NCBI GenBank assembly: GCA_009995705.1 | Contig: JAADBR010000040.1 | Location: forward strand, 1 to 28,018 | Direction of reading: 5' to 3' | Source of the DNA: Microcystis aeruginosa W13-11 | GTDB lineage: Bacteria; Cyanobacteriota; Cyanobacteriia; Cyanobacteriales; Microcystaceae | DNA: 28,018 bases | Shown: positions 7,683 through 15,154 of the stretch, in pieces | Numbering within the stretch: the stretch's first letter is position 1 | Layout: every line of letters starts with the position of its first letter | Notes under the pieces: model-generated | Databases searched by the model: none | What the model saw: only the letters and a program-made list of their open reading frames with translations | What the model was told of the DNA's origin: nothing | Translations under genes and position numbers: made by a program

Positions 7683-8001
7683 TTTCGTTATCTAGGTCAT
7701 GTTTACTATATATAACTGATCTTTTTTGGGAGTCTGTGTCTGTATTCCATGCTACATAAGCTTTTCAGCTTGCTTGTCCCCCTGTCAGCGTTCGCACTGT
7801 TAATCCATTGACTTAGTTGCTCAAACAGTTAAAGATAAAGGAGAGGGGCCAACATAGCGATGTCTTTTAGTGGTGAACTTAAGCATCTCATCAAGTTGCT
7901 TCTCCTGACAATCCCCCTATCCAATCGGACTCCTTGTACAGCAAGTCTTTCAGGCGTTCTCTGCACCACAAGCAACACTTATAAGCAACACTTATAGAAA
8001 C
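7683..8001. other. Region between IS remnant and RiPP operon
   Basis: No gene is supported. The left part is probably the upstream end of the IS4-type element. A minus-strand frame from about 7885 (MLKFTTKRHRYVGPSPLSLTV, then a stop) has no family I can name. The right end has the tandem repeat at 7971-7996. The promoter of the operon starting at 8002 should lie here, but I see no clear -35/-10 pair. Confidence 0.4.
7971..7996. repeat. Tandem 13-bp repeat just upstream of the HTH gene
   Basis: Two perfect copies of AGCAACACTTATA (7971-7983, 7984-7996), ending 5 bases before the ATG of the helix-turn-helix gene. Phased close to one helical turn, it could be an operator for that protein or a simple slippage product. 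Confidence 0.7.
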
Positions 8002-8553
8002 ATGAATAACCTGATTAATCCTGAGCCAAATAAAGTAGTCAATCGTTATTTGACTGTGTTTCAGCGTAAAACACTTGAAAATACTCTTCAAAAGGAACTA
8101 TCGGAACAGTATCGCCAACGGATTTTAATCATGTTGTTGACTGATGAAGGAAAAACCCAAAGCGAAATCTGCCAAATCTTGAACTGTTGTCCAGCGACCG
8201 CCAGACATTGGATATTGATGGCAAAGACAGGAATGGCACACCAATGGCAGAACTCTCCAATTGGTCGCCCTAAAACTATTAACGATCAATATTTGGATCG
8301 ATTACAAGAACTTGTGAATCATAGTCCTCAAGATTACGGTTATGCTTTTCGAAGATGGACTGGCAAGTGGTTAAGTCAGCATTTAGCTAGAGAATTGGGG
8401 ATAGAAGTCAATGAACGTCATATTAATCGACTACTGCACAAAATGGGATTATCCACGAGTTATCATCCGGAAAGACCGGATGATTCTCTTGAAAATACCC
8501 ATAAATGTCGAATTATAATCAGGGATTTATCATCTACAGACCTAGAAAAATAG
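8002..8553 (+). CDS. Stand-alone helix-turn-helix protein (IS630-like N-terminal DNA-binding domain)
   Basis: 183 aa. Two DNA-binding modules are visible: a first HTH at about residues 46-75 (KTQSEICQILNCCPATARHWI) and a winged helix at about 112-150 (WLSQHLARELGIEVNERHINRLLHKMGLS). This is the paired HTH arrangement of IS630-type transposases, but no DDE catalytic domain follows and the frame ends in a charged tail (IIIRDLSSTDLEK). It begins 87 bases before the exporter gene and is co-directional, so it is likely the cluster's regulator. From memory, similar stand-alone proteins sit beside C39 exporters in other cyanobacteria. The alternative, a truncated transposase, is less likely because the frame is intact and lacks IS ends. 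Confidence 0.72.
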   Translation: MNNLINPEPNKVVNRYLTVFQRKTLENTLQKELSEQYRQRILIMLLTDEGKTQSEICQILNCCPATARHWILMAKTGMAHQWQNSPIGRPKTINDQYLDRLQELVNHSPQDYGYAFRRWTGKWLSQHLARELGIEVNERHINRLLHKMGLSTSYHPERPDDSLENTHKCRIIIRDLSSTDLEK

Positions 8554-8639
8554 GTTTAGCTTTCTGCCAGAAAAGTTGAATGTGTTTTTCTACTCCCTGC
8601 TTAATTTCTCGACAAAGCATTTTCAAGTGAGAGAATTCT

Positions 8640-11360
8640 ATGGCCCAACAATCTCAGCCTACTCTGTCTGTACTAACTTTAAATCGTATCTTTGGTGAGA
8701 CCCTTTCTGAAAGCCATTTTCAGCAATGTCTGAGTCAAATTCAGTCTATTACGCCGAAAGTCGGTAAATTTTGGCAAAGTTCTACATCAAAGGCTGGTAT
8801 TTATATCATTATTTTGGGTAAAGTTAGACTCTTAGATACTGATGATGAATTAATCGCTACTTTAGGCACAGGAGAGTTTTTTGGGGAATTGACACTCTTT
8901 CCTGAAGAAAATTTTCTGCCTTATGATGCTAGGGCTTCTTTAAATTTAAAGCTTTGTTTTTTGCCATATACAGTCATTTTTTCCTTATTAAATGCTTATC
9001 CTTCCATTCGAGAAAGACTGTTGCAACAAGCACAAACTCGCAATGCCTTACTCCTTAAATCGGAGCATTTACCATCCTTAGAATCGTCTCAACTAGAAAT
9101 AACGAATCATTGGTCAGTTGTTGCCGAAGAAATCCAACCAGGGCGAAAAATTCAAAAAGCCTATTTTCCGACTCCCACTTCTCGGATCGGACATTGGTTA
9201 CAGCGTATTATCCGTCGCTATCCCTTTTTTGCTCAACAAAGTGCTTCCGACTGTGGTGCAGCGTGTTTAGTTATGATCTCACGTTATTGGGGTAAACGGT
9301 TCAGTGTTAACCGAATACGGGATATTGCTAATGTTGATCGCAATGGTGCTTCTCTACGAGGTTTAGTCGCTGCCGCTGAAAGTGTCGGGTTTTCTACTCG
9401 TCCTGTCAAAGCTAGTTTAGACCAATTGGCTAAACAACCTTTACCTGCGATCGCTCATTGGGAAGGAAAACACTATATTGTTGTTTATGAGATCACCCGC
9501 AAGGAAGTCATTATCGGCGATCCCGCTATCGGACAATTGACTCTCACTTACCGAGAATTTCGAGAAAAATGGACAGGTTATACCCTATTATTACAGCCAA
9601 CGGCTTTTTTAAAAAATACTCAAGAAACAGTTACTCCTTTTTGGCAATTTTTTGAATTGATGAAGCCTTACGGCTTAGTTTTATTTGAAGTTTTTATCGC
9701 CTCATTATTGATTCAAATTTTTGGACTGATTACCCCTATTTTTACTCAATTAATTTTAGATCGAGTGGTGGTACAACGCTCTGAGTTAACGCTTTTTGCC
9801 GTTGGGTTAGGTTTATTGATTTTTGGCATTTTTAAAGTCATGATGATGGGCTTACGCCAATACTTGCTAGATCATACCTCTAATAAAGTGGATTTGGCTT
9901 TAATTGTGGGGTTTATTCGTCATACTTTACGGCTACCTTTAAGTTTTTTCGAGTCTCGTTATGTGGGAGATATTATTTCTCGTGTTCAGGAAAATCGTAA
10001 AATTCAACGGTTTTTGTCGGGAGAAGCTTTATCTATCTTACTTGATCTCCTAACGGTATTTATCTATGTTGGGTTAATGTTTTGGTACAGTTGGAAAATG
10101 GCTCTTTTGGTCTTAGTAATTGTGCCACCATTCTTTCTACTTGCTTTGATTGCTACCCCATTTTTACGGCGTATTTCACGAGAAATTTTTAATTCTTTTG
10201 CCAATGAGAGTAGTTATCTAATTGAGGTATTATCAGGAATTCGTACCGTTAAATCAACGGCTGTTGAGCAGACTGTGCGCTGGCATTGGGAAGAATTATT
10301 ACAGCAAGAAATTACCAAGAGTTTTTCAGGGCAAGTTATCAGTAATCGCTTGCAGATTTTTAGTAACTTAATTGAATCCTTGATGACCACTGCAATGCTT
10401 TGGTTTGGAGCATCTTTGGTGATAAAAGATCAGTTAACTATTGGTCAATTAGTGGCTTTTAATATGCTCCTAGCTAATGTGATTACTCCTTTTCAACGCT
10501 TAACAATTCTCTGGAATCAAGTTCAAGAAGTGGTCATTGCAGTGGAACGAATTAATGATGTTTTAGAAGCTGAACCCGAAGAAGATTTACATCATCAAGT
10601 TCGCCAAACCTTACCCCCCATTAAGGGCGATATTTGCTTTCAACAAGTCACTTTTCGTTATCATCCTGAAAGTGATATTAATGTTTTAGAAAATTTGAGT
10701 TTTGATATCAAATCAGGTCAAATGATTGCTTTAGTTGGACGTAGCGGTTCAGGAAAAACAACCATTTCTAAATTAGTCTTAGGATTATATCCTCCTACGG
10801 ATGGAAAAGTGTTCATTGATGGACAAGATATTACTACCCTCTCCCTTCGTTCTCTGCGTCATCAAATTGGTGTCGTTGACCAAGATACTTTCTTATTTGG
10901 GGGAACAATTCGAGAAAATATTAGTTTAGGACATCCGGGGGCAAAATTAGAAGAAGTAATGTCAGCGGCACGACTCGCCGGTGCGGATGAATTTATTAAA
11001 AAATTACCGATGGGATATGAAACACAAATTGGAGAAGGAGGCGGAATGTTATCGGGAGGACAACGCCAAAGATTAGCCATTGCTAGAGCCTTATTAGGGA
11101 ATCCTAAACTCTTAGTTTTAGATGAGGCGACTTCTCATCTTGATGCTGAATCTGAGCGAATTATTCAGAATAACTTAAATCAAATTTTACAAGGAAGAAC
11201 AACCCTGATTATTGCTCATCGTCTTTCAACTGTGCGTAATGCTGATTTAATTTTAGTGCTAGATAAAGGCATTCTTATTGAACAGGGAACCCATGAAGAA
11301 TTAATGGCTAAACGAGGTCATTATTATTATCTCAATCATCAACAATTAAATGTGGCTTAA
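8640..11360 (+). CDS. Peptidase-containing ABC exporter (PCAT) with N-terminal cNMP-binding-like domain
   Basis: 906-aa inner-membrane exporter that removes double-glycine leaders and exports the released peptide. Domain order: cyclic-nucleotide-binding-like fold (about 40-130, GKVRLL...GTGEFFGELTLF); C39 peptidase (about 193-320) with Gln199, Cys205 in SASDCGAACL, His278 in EGKHYIVV and Asp294 in IGDPA, all intact; ABC membrane domain (about 335-640, roughly six TM helices); and ATPase with Walker A GRSGSGKT (700-707), signature LSGGQ (804-808), Walker B LLVLDEA (824-830) and His860. The architecture resembles HetC-like and SunT-like cyanobacterial exporters. Followed after 51 bases by the HlyD adaptor. 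Its substrate is most likely the GG peptide at 13821-13997. Confidence 0.95.
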   Translation: MAQQSQPTLSVLTLNRIFGETLSESHFQQCLSQIQSITPKVGKFWQSSTSKAGIYIIILGKVRLLDTDDELIATLGTGEFFGELTLFPEENFLPYDARASLNLKLCFLPYTVIFSLLNAYPSIRERLLQQAQTRNALLLKSEHLPSLESSQLEITNHWSVVAEEIQPGRKIQKAYFPTPTSRIGHWLQRIIRRYPFFAQQSASDCGAACLVMISRYWGKRFSVNRIRDIANVDRNGASLRGLVAAAESVGFSTRPVKASLDQLAKQPLPAIAHWEGKHYIVVYEITRKEVIIGDPAIGQLTLTYREFREKWTGYTLLLQPTAFLKNTQETVTPFWQFFELMKPYGLVLFEVFIASLLIQIFGLITPIFTQLILDRVVVQRSELTLFAVGLGLLIFGIFKVMMMGLRQYLLDHTSNKVDLALIVGFIRHTLRLPLSFFESRYVGDIISRVQENRKIQRFLSGEALSILLDLLTVFIYVGLMFWYSWKMALLVLVIVPPFFLLALIATPFLRRISREIFNSFANESSYLIEVLSGIRTVKSTAVEQTVRWHWEELLQQEITKSFSGQVISNRLQIFSNLIESLMTTAMLWFGASLVIKDQLTIGQLVAFNMLLANVITPFQRLTILWNQVQEVVIAVERINDVLEAEPEEDLHHQVRQTLPPIKGDICFQQVTFRYHPESDINVLENLSFDIKSGQMIALVGRSGSGKTTISKLVLGLYPPTDGKVFIDGQDITTLSLRSLRHQIGVVDQDTFLFGGTIRENISLGHPGAKLEEVMSAARLAGADEFIKKLPMGYETQIGEGGGMLSGGQRQRLAIARALLGNPKLLVLDEATSHLDAESERIIQNNLNQILQGRTTLIIAHRLSTVRNADLILVLDKGILIEQGTHEELMAKRGHYYYLNHQQLNVA

Positions 11361-11411
11361 TCCCCTTTAATTATTACTTTGTCCTATTTACTTTAACTAA
11401 TTGGAGTTCTT

Positions 11412-12947
11412 ATGCCAGATCATGTCAATGTTAATGGAAAAGTTGATTCTCAAAATTCTCAAGAAAAAAATCAAGAGGACTATATTATTATCGAATCGAC
11501 CCCCGAATCACAACCCTCTCAAGATTGGTCTTATGCTACCAAAGAATTGTTAGATACTTTACCCCGAGCATGGACAAGAGGATTACTCTATTTTATCTTT
11601 CTTTTTGTAGCGATTGGTTTACCTTGGGCAATTCTTTCTAAAGTGGATGAAACCGGAACAGCACCAGGAAGAATTGAACCTCAAGAAGAAACGATAAAAC
11701 TTGATTCTGCGGTGACAGGAACGGTATCTAAAATTGAGGTCAAAGAGGGTGAATCAGTTAAAGCTGGACAAGTATTAATTGTTTTAGAATCAGACCTTGT
11801 GAAAAGTGATTTAATCCAAGCTCAAGATAAATTAGAAGGGCAGTTAAATCGCCTAAATCAACTCAATTTATTAAAAAATCAATTAATTTTTTCTCTCTCA
11901 ACTCAAAAACAGCAAAATCAAGCAGGAGAACTTGAAAAACAATCTCAAATTGACCAAGCACAGCAAAGTTTAGAAAGCCTTAAAAATACTTACAGTTTGA
12001 TAGAATCAGAGAAAAATGCCCAACTGAGACAAGCAGAGGTGAGTTGGAAAAACTTCCAAACCTCCTATGAAATAGCGAAAATTCAATTAACTAATGCTCA
12101 AAGAGAGATTGAACGCTATCAAAATGCGTGGCAAGAGGGAATTGCTTCAGAAATTCAAGTCGTTCAAAAGAAAGATGAAGCACAGGAAAAACAAAAAATT
12201 TATGAACAAAGTAAAGCGGATATTCAACAAGCACGGCTGCGTATTGCTGAACAAAAAAGTAGTTATAAAAAGTCTCTTAAGCAATCACAATCGGATATCG
12301 AACAGGCAAAATTACGCTTAAGTGAACAAAAAAGAAGCTTACAAACTTTAGTTCACTCTAACGAACTAGCCCTATTAAAAATTGAAGAACAATTAAAGAA
12401 TATCGAGACGGATGTTACCTCTCTTAAAGCTGAAATTGAGCAAACCAAAGGTCAAATTAACTCTTTAAATTTTCAACTGTCTCAACGCACTTTAAAAGCT
12501 CCTGTGAGTGGTATTGTCTTTCAATTACCGATTCAAAAAGCGGGCGCTGTCGTACAGCCAGGGACTCGTATTGCTGAAATTGCGTCAGGAAAATCTCCTT
12601 TAATCCTACGCGCCCAAATGCCGACGACGGAAAGTGGCTCACTACAAGAGGGTTTACCCGTAAAACTGAAATTTGATGCCTATCCTTTTCAAGATTATGG
12701 TTTATTAGAAGGGAAGTTATCAAAAATTTCGCCCACCACTTCTCAAATCGATACCCCTAATGGTAAAATCGAAGTCTATCGGGTAGAAGTAACCCTTAAT
12801 CAAACCTGTATGCCCAGTGCGGATCAATGTATTCCTCTCCGTCCGGGGGATACGGCAACCGCAGAGGTTATTGTGCGACAACGACGCATTATTGATTTTG
12901 TTTTAGATCCGTTTAAGAAGTTACAAAAAGGAGGGTTTAAATTGTAA
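11412..12947 (+). CDS. HlyD-family periplasmic adaptor (membrane fusion protein)
   Basis: 511 aa. It connects the inner-membrane exporter to an outer-membrane channel. A cytoplasmic N-terminus of about 55 residues is followed by one TM helix (about 57-77, GLLYFIFLFVAIGLPWAIL), a lipoyl-like half (about 95-125, VTGTVSKIEVKEGESVKAGQ), a long Gln/Lys/Glu-rich coiled coil (about 130-355), the second lipoyl half (LKAPVSGIVFQLPIQKAGAV) and a beta-barrel C-terminus with four-residue CxxSADQC spacing (CMPSADQC). GGAG (in TTGGAGTT) lies 8 bases before ATG 11412. In operon with the PCAT gene. The TolC-like channel must be encoded elsewhere. Confidence 0.93.
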   Translation: MPDHVNVNGKVDSQNSQEKNQEDYIIIESTPESQPSQDWSYATKELLDTLPRAWTRGLLYFIFLFVAIGLPWAILSKVDETGTAPGRIEPQEETIKLDSAVTGTVSKIEVKEGESVKAGQVLIVLESDLVKSDLIQAQDKLEGQLNRLNQLNLLKNQLIFSLSTQKQQNQAGELEKQSQIDQAQQSLESLKNTYSLIESEKNAQLRQAEVSWKNFQTSYEIAKIQLTNAQREIERYQNAWQEGIASEIQVVQKKDEAQEKQKIYEQSKADIQQARLRIAEQKSSYKKSLKQSQSDIEQAKLRLSEQKRSLQTLVHSNELALLKIEEQLKNIETDVTSLKAEIEQTKGQINSLNFQLSQRTLKAPVSGIVFQLPIQKAGAVVQPGTRIAEIASGKSPLILRAQMPTTESGSLQEGLPVKLKFDAYPFQDYGLLEGKLSKISPTTSQIDTPNGKIEVYRVEVTLNQTCMPSADQCIPLRPGDTATAEVIVRQRRIIDFVLDPFKKLQKGGFKL

Positions 12948-13009
12948 GAATTTTTCTTTTATTCAATAGTATCGAGTTTGAGTGATCAATTTGAAATAAA
13001 GTTAAAATT

Positions 13010-13744
13010 ATGTCCAATCCACTCACAATTACATCTGAAGACATCCTAAAAGAAATCAAGTTGTCTCTGAAACTTCCTGATCTCATTGAGGCAATTGCTA
13101 CTCGTCGTCTTATCCGAGAATATGCAGAAGAAGCTAGTATAGGGGTTAATGATGAAGCCTTACAAAAAACGGCTGATAGTTTGCGATTAATTCATAACAT
13201 TCCTACTACTCAAGAGACTGTAAATTGGCTGAAAAAGCACTCTTTATCTCTGGATGAATTTGAAGAAATTGCTTATGATACTCTAATTTCTGGGAAACTG
13301 GCCAAGCATTTGTTTTCTGCTCAAGTTGAACCTCACTATTATGAAAATCAACTGGACTATGTTGGGGTAGTTATGTATGAAATTATTTTGGATGATCAAG
13401 ATTTAGCAATCGAACTCTATTATGCTATTCAAGAAAACGAGATAAGTTTTTATGAGGCTGCACATAAATATATCAAAGATAAGGAACTGCGAAGAAAAGG
13501 GGGATATTGTGGGACAGTGTACAGAAAAGATTTAAAACCAGAAGTTTCTGCTGCTGTTTTTGCGATTCAATCTCCGAAATTACTCAAACCTATTATTACC
13601 TCCAAAGGACTTCACCTAATTATGGTTGAAGAATTTGTTCAACCAGAACTTGATGAAAAAATAAAAAACAAAATTGTTTCTGAATTATTTTATGAATGGC
13701 TTAAAAAACAAATTCAGCAATTAGAAATTATCTCTACAGTATAG
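13010..13744 (+). CDS. Parvulin-type peptidylprolyl isomerase in the export operon
   Basis: 244 aa. An alpha-helical N-terminal part (about 1-110, SurA-N-like) precedes a parvulin-like domain (about 115-210) with KGGYCGTVYRKDLKPEVSAAVFAIQSPK and SKGLHLIMVEEF, the family's GG...AVF...GxHLI pattern. There is no signal peptide or TM helix, so it should act in the cytoplasm. It follows HlyD by 62 bases in the same direction. Such isomerases are recurrent partners of C39 exporters in cyanobacterial bacteriocin clusters (from memory). A likely role is keeping the precursor, which has one core proline, or the exporter in a usable fold; this is inference. Confidence 0.82.
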   Translation: MSNPLTITSEDILKEIKLSLKLPDLIEAIATRRLIREYAEEASIGVNDEALQKTADSLRLIHNIPTTQETVNWLKKHSLSLDEFEEIAYDTLISGKLAKHLFSAQVEPHYYENQLDYVGVVMYEIILDDQDLAIELYYAIQENEISFYEAAHKYIKDKELRRKGGYCGTVYRKDLKPEVSAAVFAIQSPKLLKPIITSKGLHLIMVEEFVQPELDEKIKNKIVSELFYEWLKKQIQQLEIISTV

Positions 13745-13763
13745 TCTCAGTCTTACAATCTTG

Positions 13764-13791
13764 TCCTGCACCTCAAATTTAAGATGCAGGA
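13764..13791. terminator. Hairpin between convergent isomerase and precursor genes
   Basis: TCCTGCA (13764-13770) and TGCAGGA (13785-13791) form a 7-bp stem with partial inner pairing. It lies between the stop at 13744 (plus) and the stop at 13821 (minus), so it could terminate both. No strong T-run follows on either strand. Confidence 0.45.
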
Positions 13792-13820
13792 TAAGAACAC
13801 GATAATTCTTGTTACAAAGA

Positions 13821-13997
13821 TTACCCGCAATAGCGCGCACTAATCAGAATTCCGACGGCCACACCTACTAGAAAAGGAGTGATACCACCTTGAGTAGTAT
13901 CAATTTCTGTTTCTGTTAAATCATGCAAAAAACTTTCAGAATCAGTGAATAAATCAGCACCAGCAGGACGAAGATCGGAAACAACAATTTTAGCCAT
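13821..13997 (-). CDS. Double-glycine RiPP precursor peptide (58 aa)
   Basis: Starts MAKIVVSDLRPAGADLF and continues TDSESFLHDLTETEIDTTQGG, then the core ITPFLVGVAVG-ILISARYCG. The leader has the C39 recognition pattern relative to the cut after Gly38: Leu at -12, Glu at -8, Ile at -7, Gly-Gly at -2/-1. The 20-residue core is hydrophobic with a GxxxG motif (Gly45, Gly49), one Thr (40), one Ser (53) and one Cys (57). The -DLxPAGxxLFxDSESFLxxL- leader style is one I recall from cyanobacterial bacteriocin-like precursors. AGGAG stands 8 bases before the ATG. It is convergent with the exporter operon and 1.2 kb from the HopA1/kinase operon. Confidence is high that it is a gene; the modification state is inferred. 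Confidence 0.9.
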   Translation of the reverse strand: MAKIVVSDLRPAGADLFTDSESFLHDLTETEIDTTQGGITPFLVGVAVGILISARYCG

Positions 13998-14005
13998 GGT
14001 TTTAA

Positions 14006-14010
14006 CTCCT
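14006..14010 (-). promoter_or_regulatory. Shine-Dalgarno AGGAG of the precursor gene
   Basis: AGGAG on the minus strand, 8 bases before the precursor ATG; the best ribosome binding site in this part of the window and good evidence that the small gene is translated. Confidence 0.85.
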
Positions 14011-14027
14011 TGTGTGAGTAAAAAGAC

Positions 14028-14045
14028 AATTAACTTCGGTTAATT
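14028..14045 (-). promoter_or_regulatory. Perfect hairpin in the precursor's upstream region
   Basis: AATTAAC and GTTAATT (7-bp arms) flank a 4-base loop (CGAA on the coding strand), 30 bases before the precursor ATG. It could be an operator palindrome or an mRNA leader hairpin. The rest of 14046-14236 is AT-rich and likely holds the promoter; I cannot place -35/-10 boxes with confidence. Confidence 0.5.
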
Positions 14046-14245
14046 ACCTAATTACCATAGTCCCTTATTCATTTTAAAAATGCAAGAGGTTTTAACTTAT
14101 AAAAAAGACCTAATAGGTGTAGTTAAGTTCAGTACAATCACATCTAGATAGATCAAAAAACTCTTAACTTCTCCTTGTTTTTGCGGAGAGACGGCTTAAA
14201 GATAATCTTCAAAACTTGGGGTTTTTACTGAAAATGCTCTTAATC

Positions 14246-14367
14246 GGGAGCATCTCATTTATGCAAGTGAGTAATTATACTTATTCCTAAAACTGTTTTC
14301 TAGCAAGGCTTTCAAAATAGCTTGACATAAAAACCCGATTTAGGGGTTACAAAGGTGAGATGCTCCC
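14246..14367 (+). mobile_element. MITE copy 2, between precursor and modification genes
   Basis: 122 bp with terminal repeats GGGAGCATCTCATTTATG / reverse complement CACCTTTG-type end, GGTGAGATGCTCCC. A perfect 9-bp target duplication CTCTTAATC flanks it (14237-14245 and 14368-14376). Near-identical to copy 1 in the opposite orientation. Confidence 0.93.
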
Positions 14368-14534
14368 CTCTTAATCTTCTTTTCTTTTTTCTCATAAGTG
14401 CATCAATTATGTCTTTTTTTTTGAGAAGAGTTCTATCTCTCGTCTAAATTAAAATCGGCGTTATATGCTTGCGGGATGATGCAGAATGGGGAAGAAAAAT
14501 TTTAGTCGGCGATCGCTCTCAGGAACAAATCAAG

Positions 14535-14594
14535 ATGAACTGTCCACAATCTGACTCTAATAATATTAGAAAAAACGGTCATAGAAGAGGAAAA
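14535..14594 (+). pseudogene. Remnant of an IS1-type transposase N-terminus
   Basis: Twenty codons, starting MNCPQSDSNNIRKNGHRRGK, match the zinc-finger start of IS1-family InsA-like proteins. The second Cys of the CPxC finger is Ser, and the frame loses resemblance straight after RRGK, running into the element at 14645. Only a fragment remains. Confidence 0.7.
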
Positions 14595-14644
14595 CCGAAA
14601 GTTTGGGGGTTAGAGCGGCTAAAAACTCTAGTTTTGAAAATAGA

Positions 14645-14826
14645 GGGAGCATCTCACTTACGCGATGAGTAATTATACTTAGCCTAAAAGCCACTCTTAA
14701 TCGTGTCTTGGAACGAAATAGAGGCTTTTAAAGACCGCGTACATGGAGAATTAAAACAAGAATTACCCTCGAAAAGCCTATTTTTCTACTAAGTATTTAT
14801 GCTTATTGCAAAGGTGAGATGCTCCC
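14645..14826 (+). mobile_element. 182-bp element with the same ends as the MITEs, carrying transposase debris
   Basis: Begins GGGAGCATCTCACTTACGC with the shared subterminal GAGTAATTATACTTA, and ends GCAAAGGTGAGATGCTCCC. An 8-bp direct repeat AAAATAGA lies on both sides (14637-14644, 14827-14834). The interior reads EIEAFKDRVHGELKQELPSK then a stop, resembling a transposase C-terminus, so this may be an internal-deletion derivative of the autonomous parent of the MITE family. Confidence 0.8.
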
Positions 14827-15154
14827 AAAATAGAAAATAGATGAGGTTTAAGCAGCATAATAATGCTTACTTTGAACAATGTGAGGCTCTAGGAAGGTCA
14901 ACAAATTTACTAGAGTTTTGACCTCTAAGATTGGTTTTCGGGCTGACAATCGCTGAAAAGCCTTTTCATTAGAGATTTTAGGCATTTTTTCGAGATGCCT
15001 GACAGGAAGTTTTGTACCTACCAGAACAGACAAAAAAACAAAAATGATATTGCAAGCATCTTTGTTTACCTGTTCATCATCTCTGAATTAATGCCTTTTT
15101 CCATTTGTCGGGGAGTGATCACTGGACTCGAATCTCCCCTAGGATTTGTTAGGA
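14827..15154. other. Region between IS debris and hopA1-like gene
   Basis: The only candidate is a 61-codon minus-strand frame (14848-15033, MSVLVGTKLPVRHLEK...), later part FQRLSARKPILEVKTLVNLL. It has no ribosome binding site, no family resemblance and no double-glycine motif; it may be IS debris. I see no second precursor gene here on either strand. No terminator is evident after the hopA1-like gene. Confidence 0.35.

Noticed and set aside
7883..7898. AAGCATCTCATCAAG as a fourth MITE end
   Set aside because: Only partial match to GGGAGCATCTCA, no partner end and no duplication.
12094..12321. Lys/Arg-rich frame inside the HlyD gene
   Set aside because: Out-of-frame shadow of the adaptor's coiled coil.
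14848..15033. Possible second precursor peptide near the kinase/HopA1 operon
   Set aside because: No Gly-Gly motif, no leader resemblance and no ribosome binding site; it is more like IS debris.
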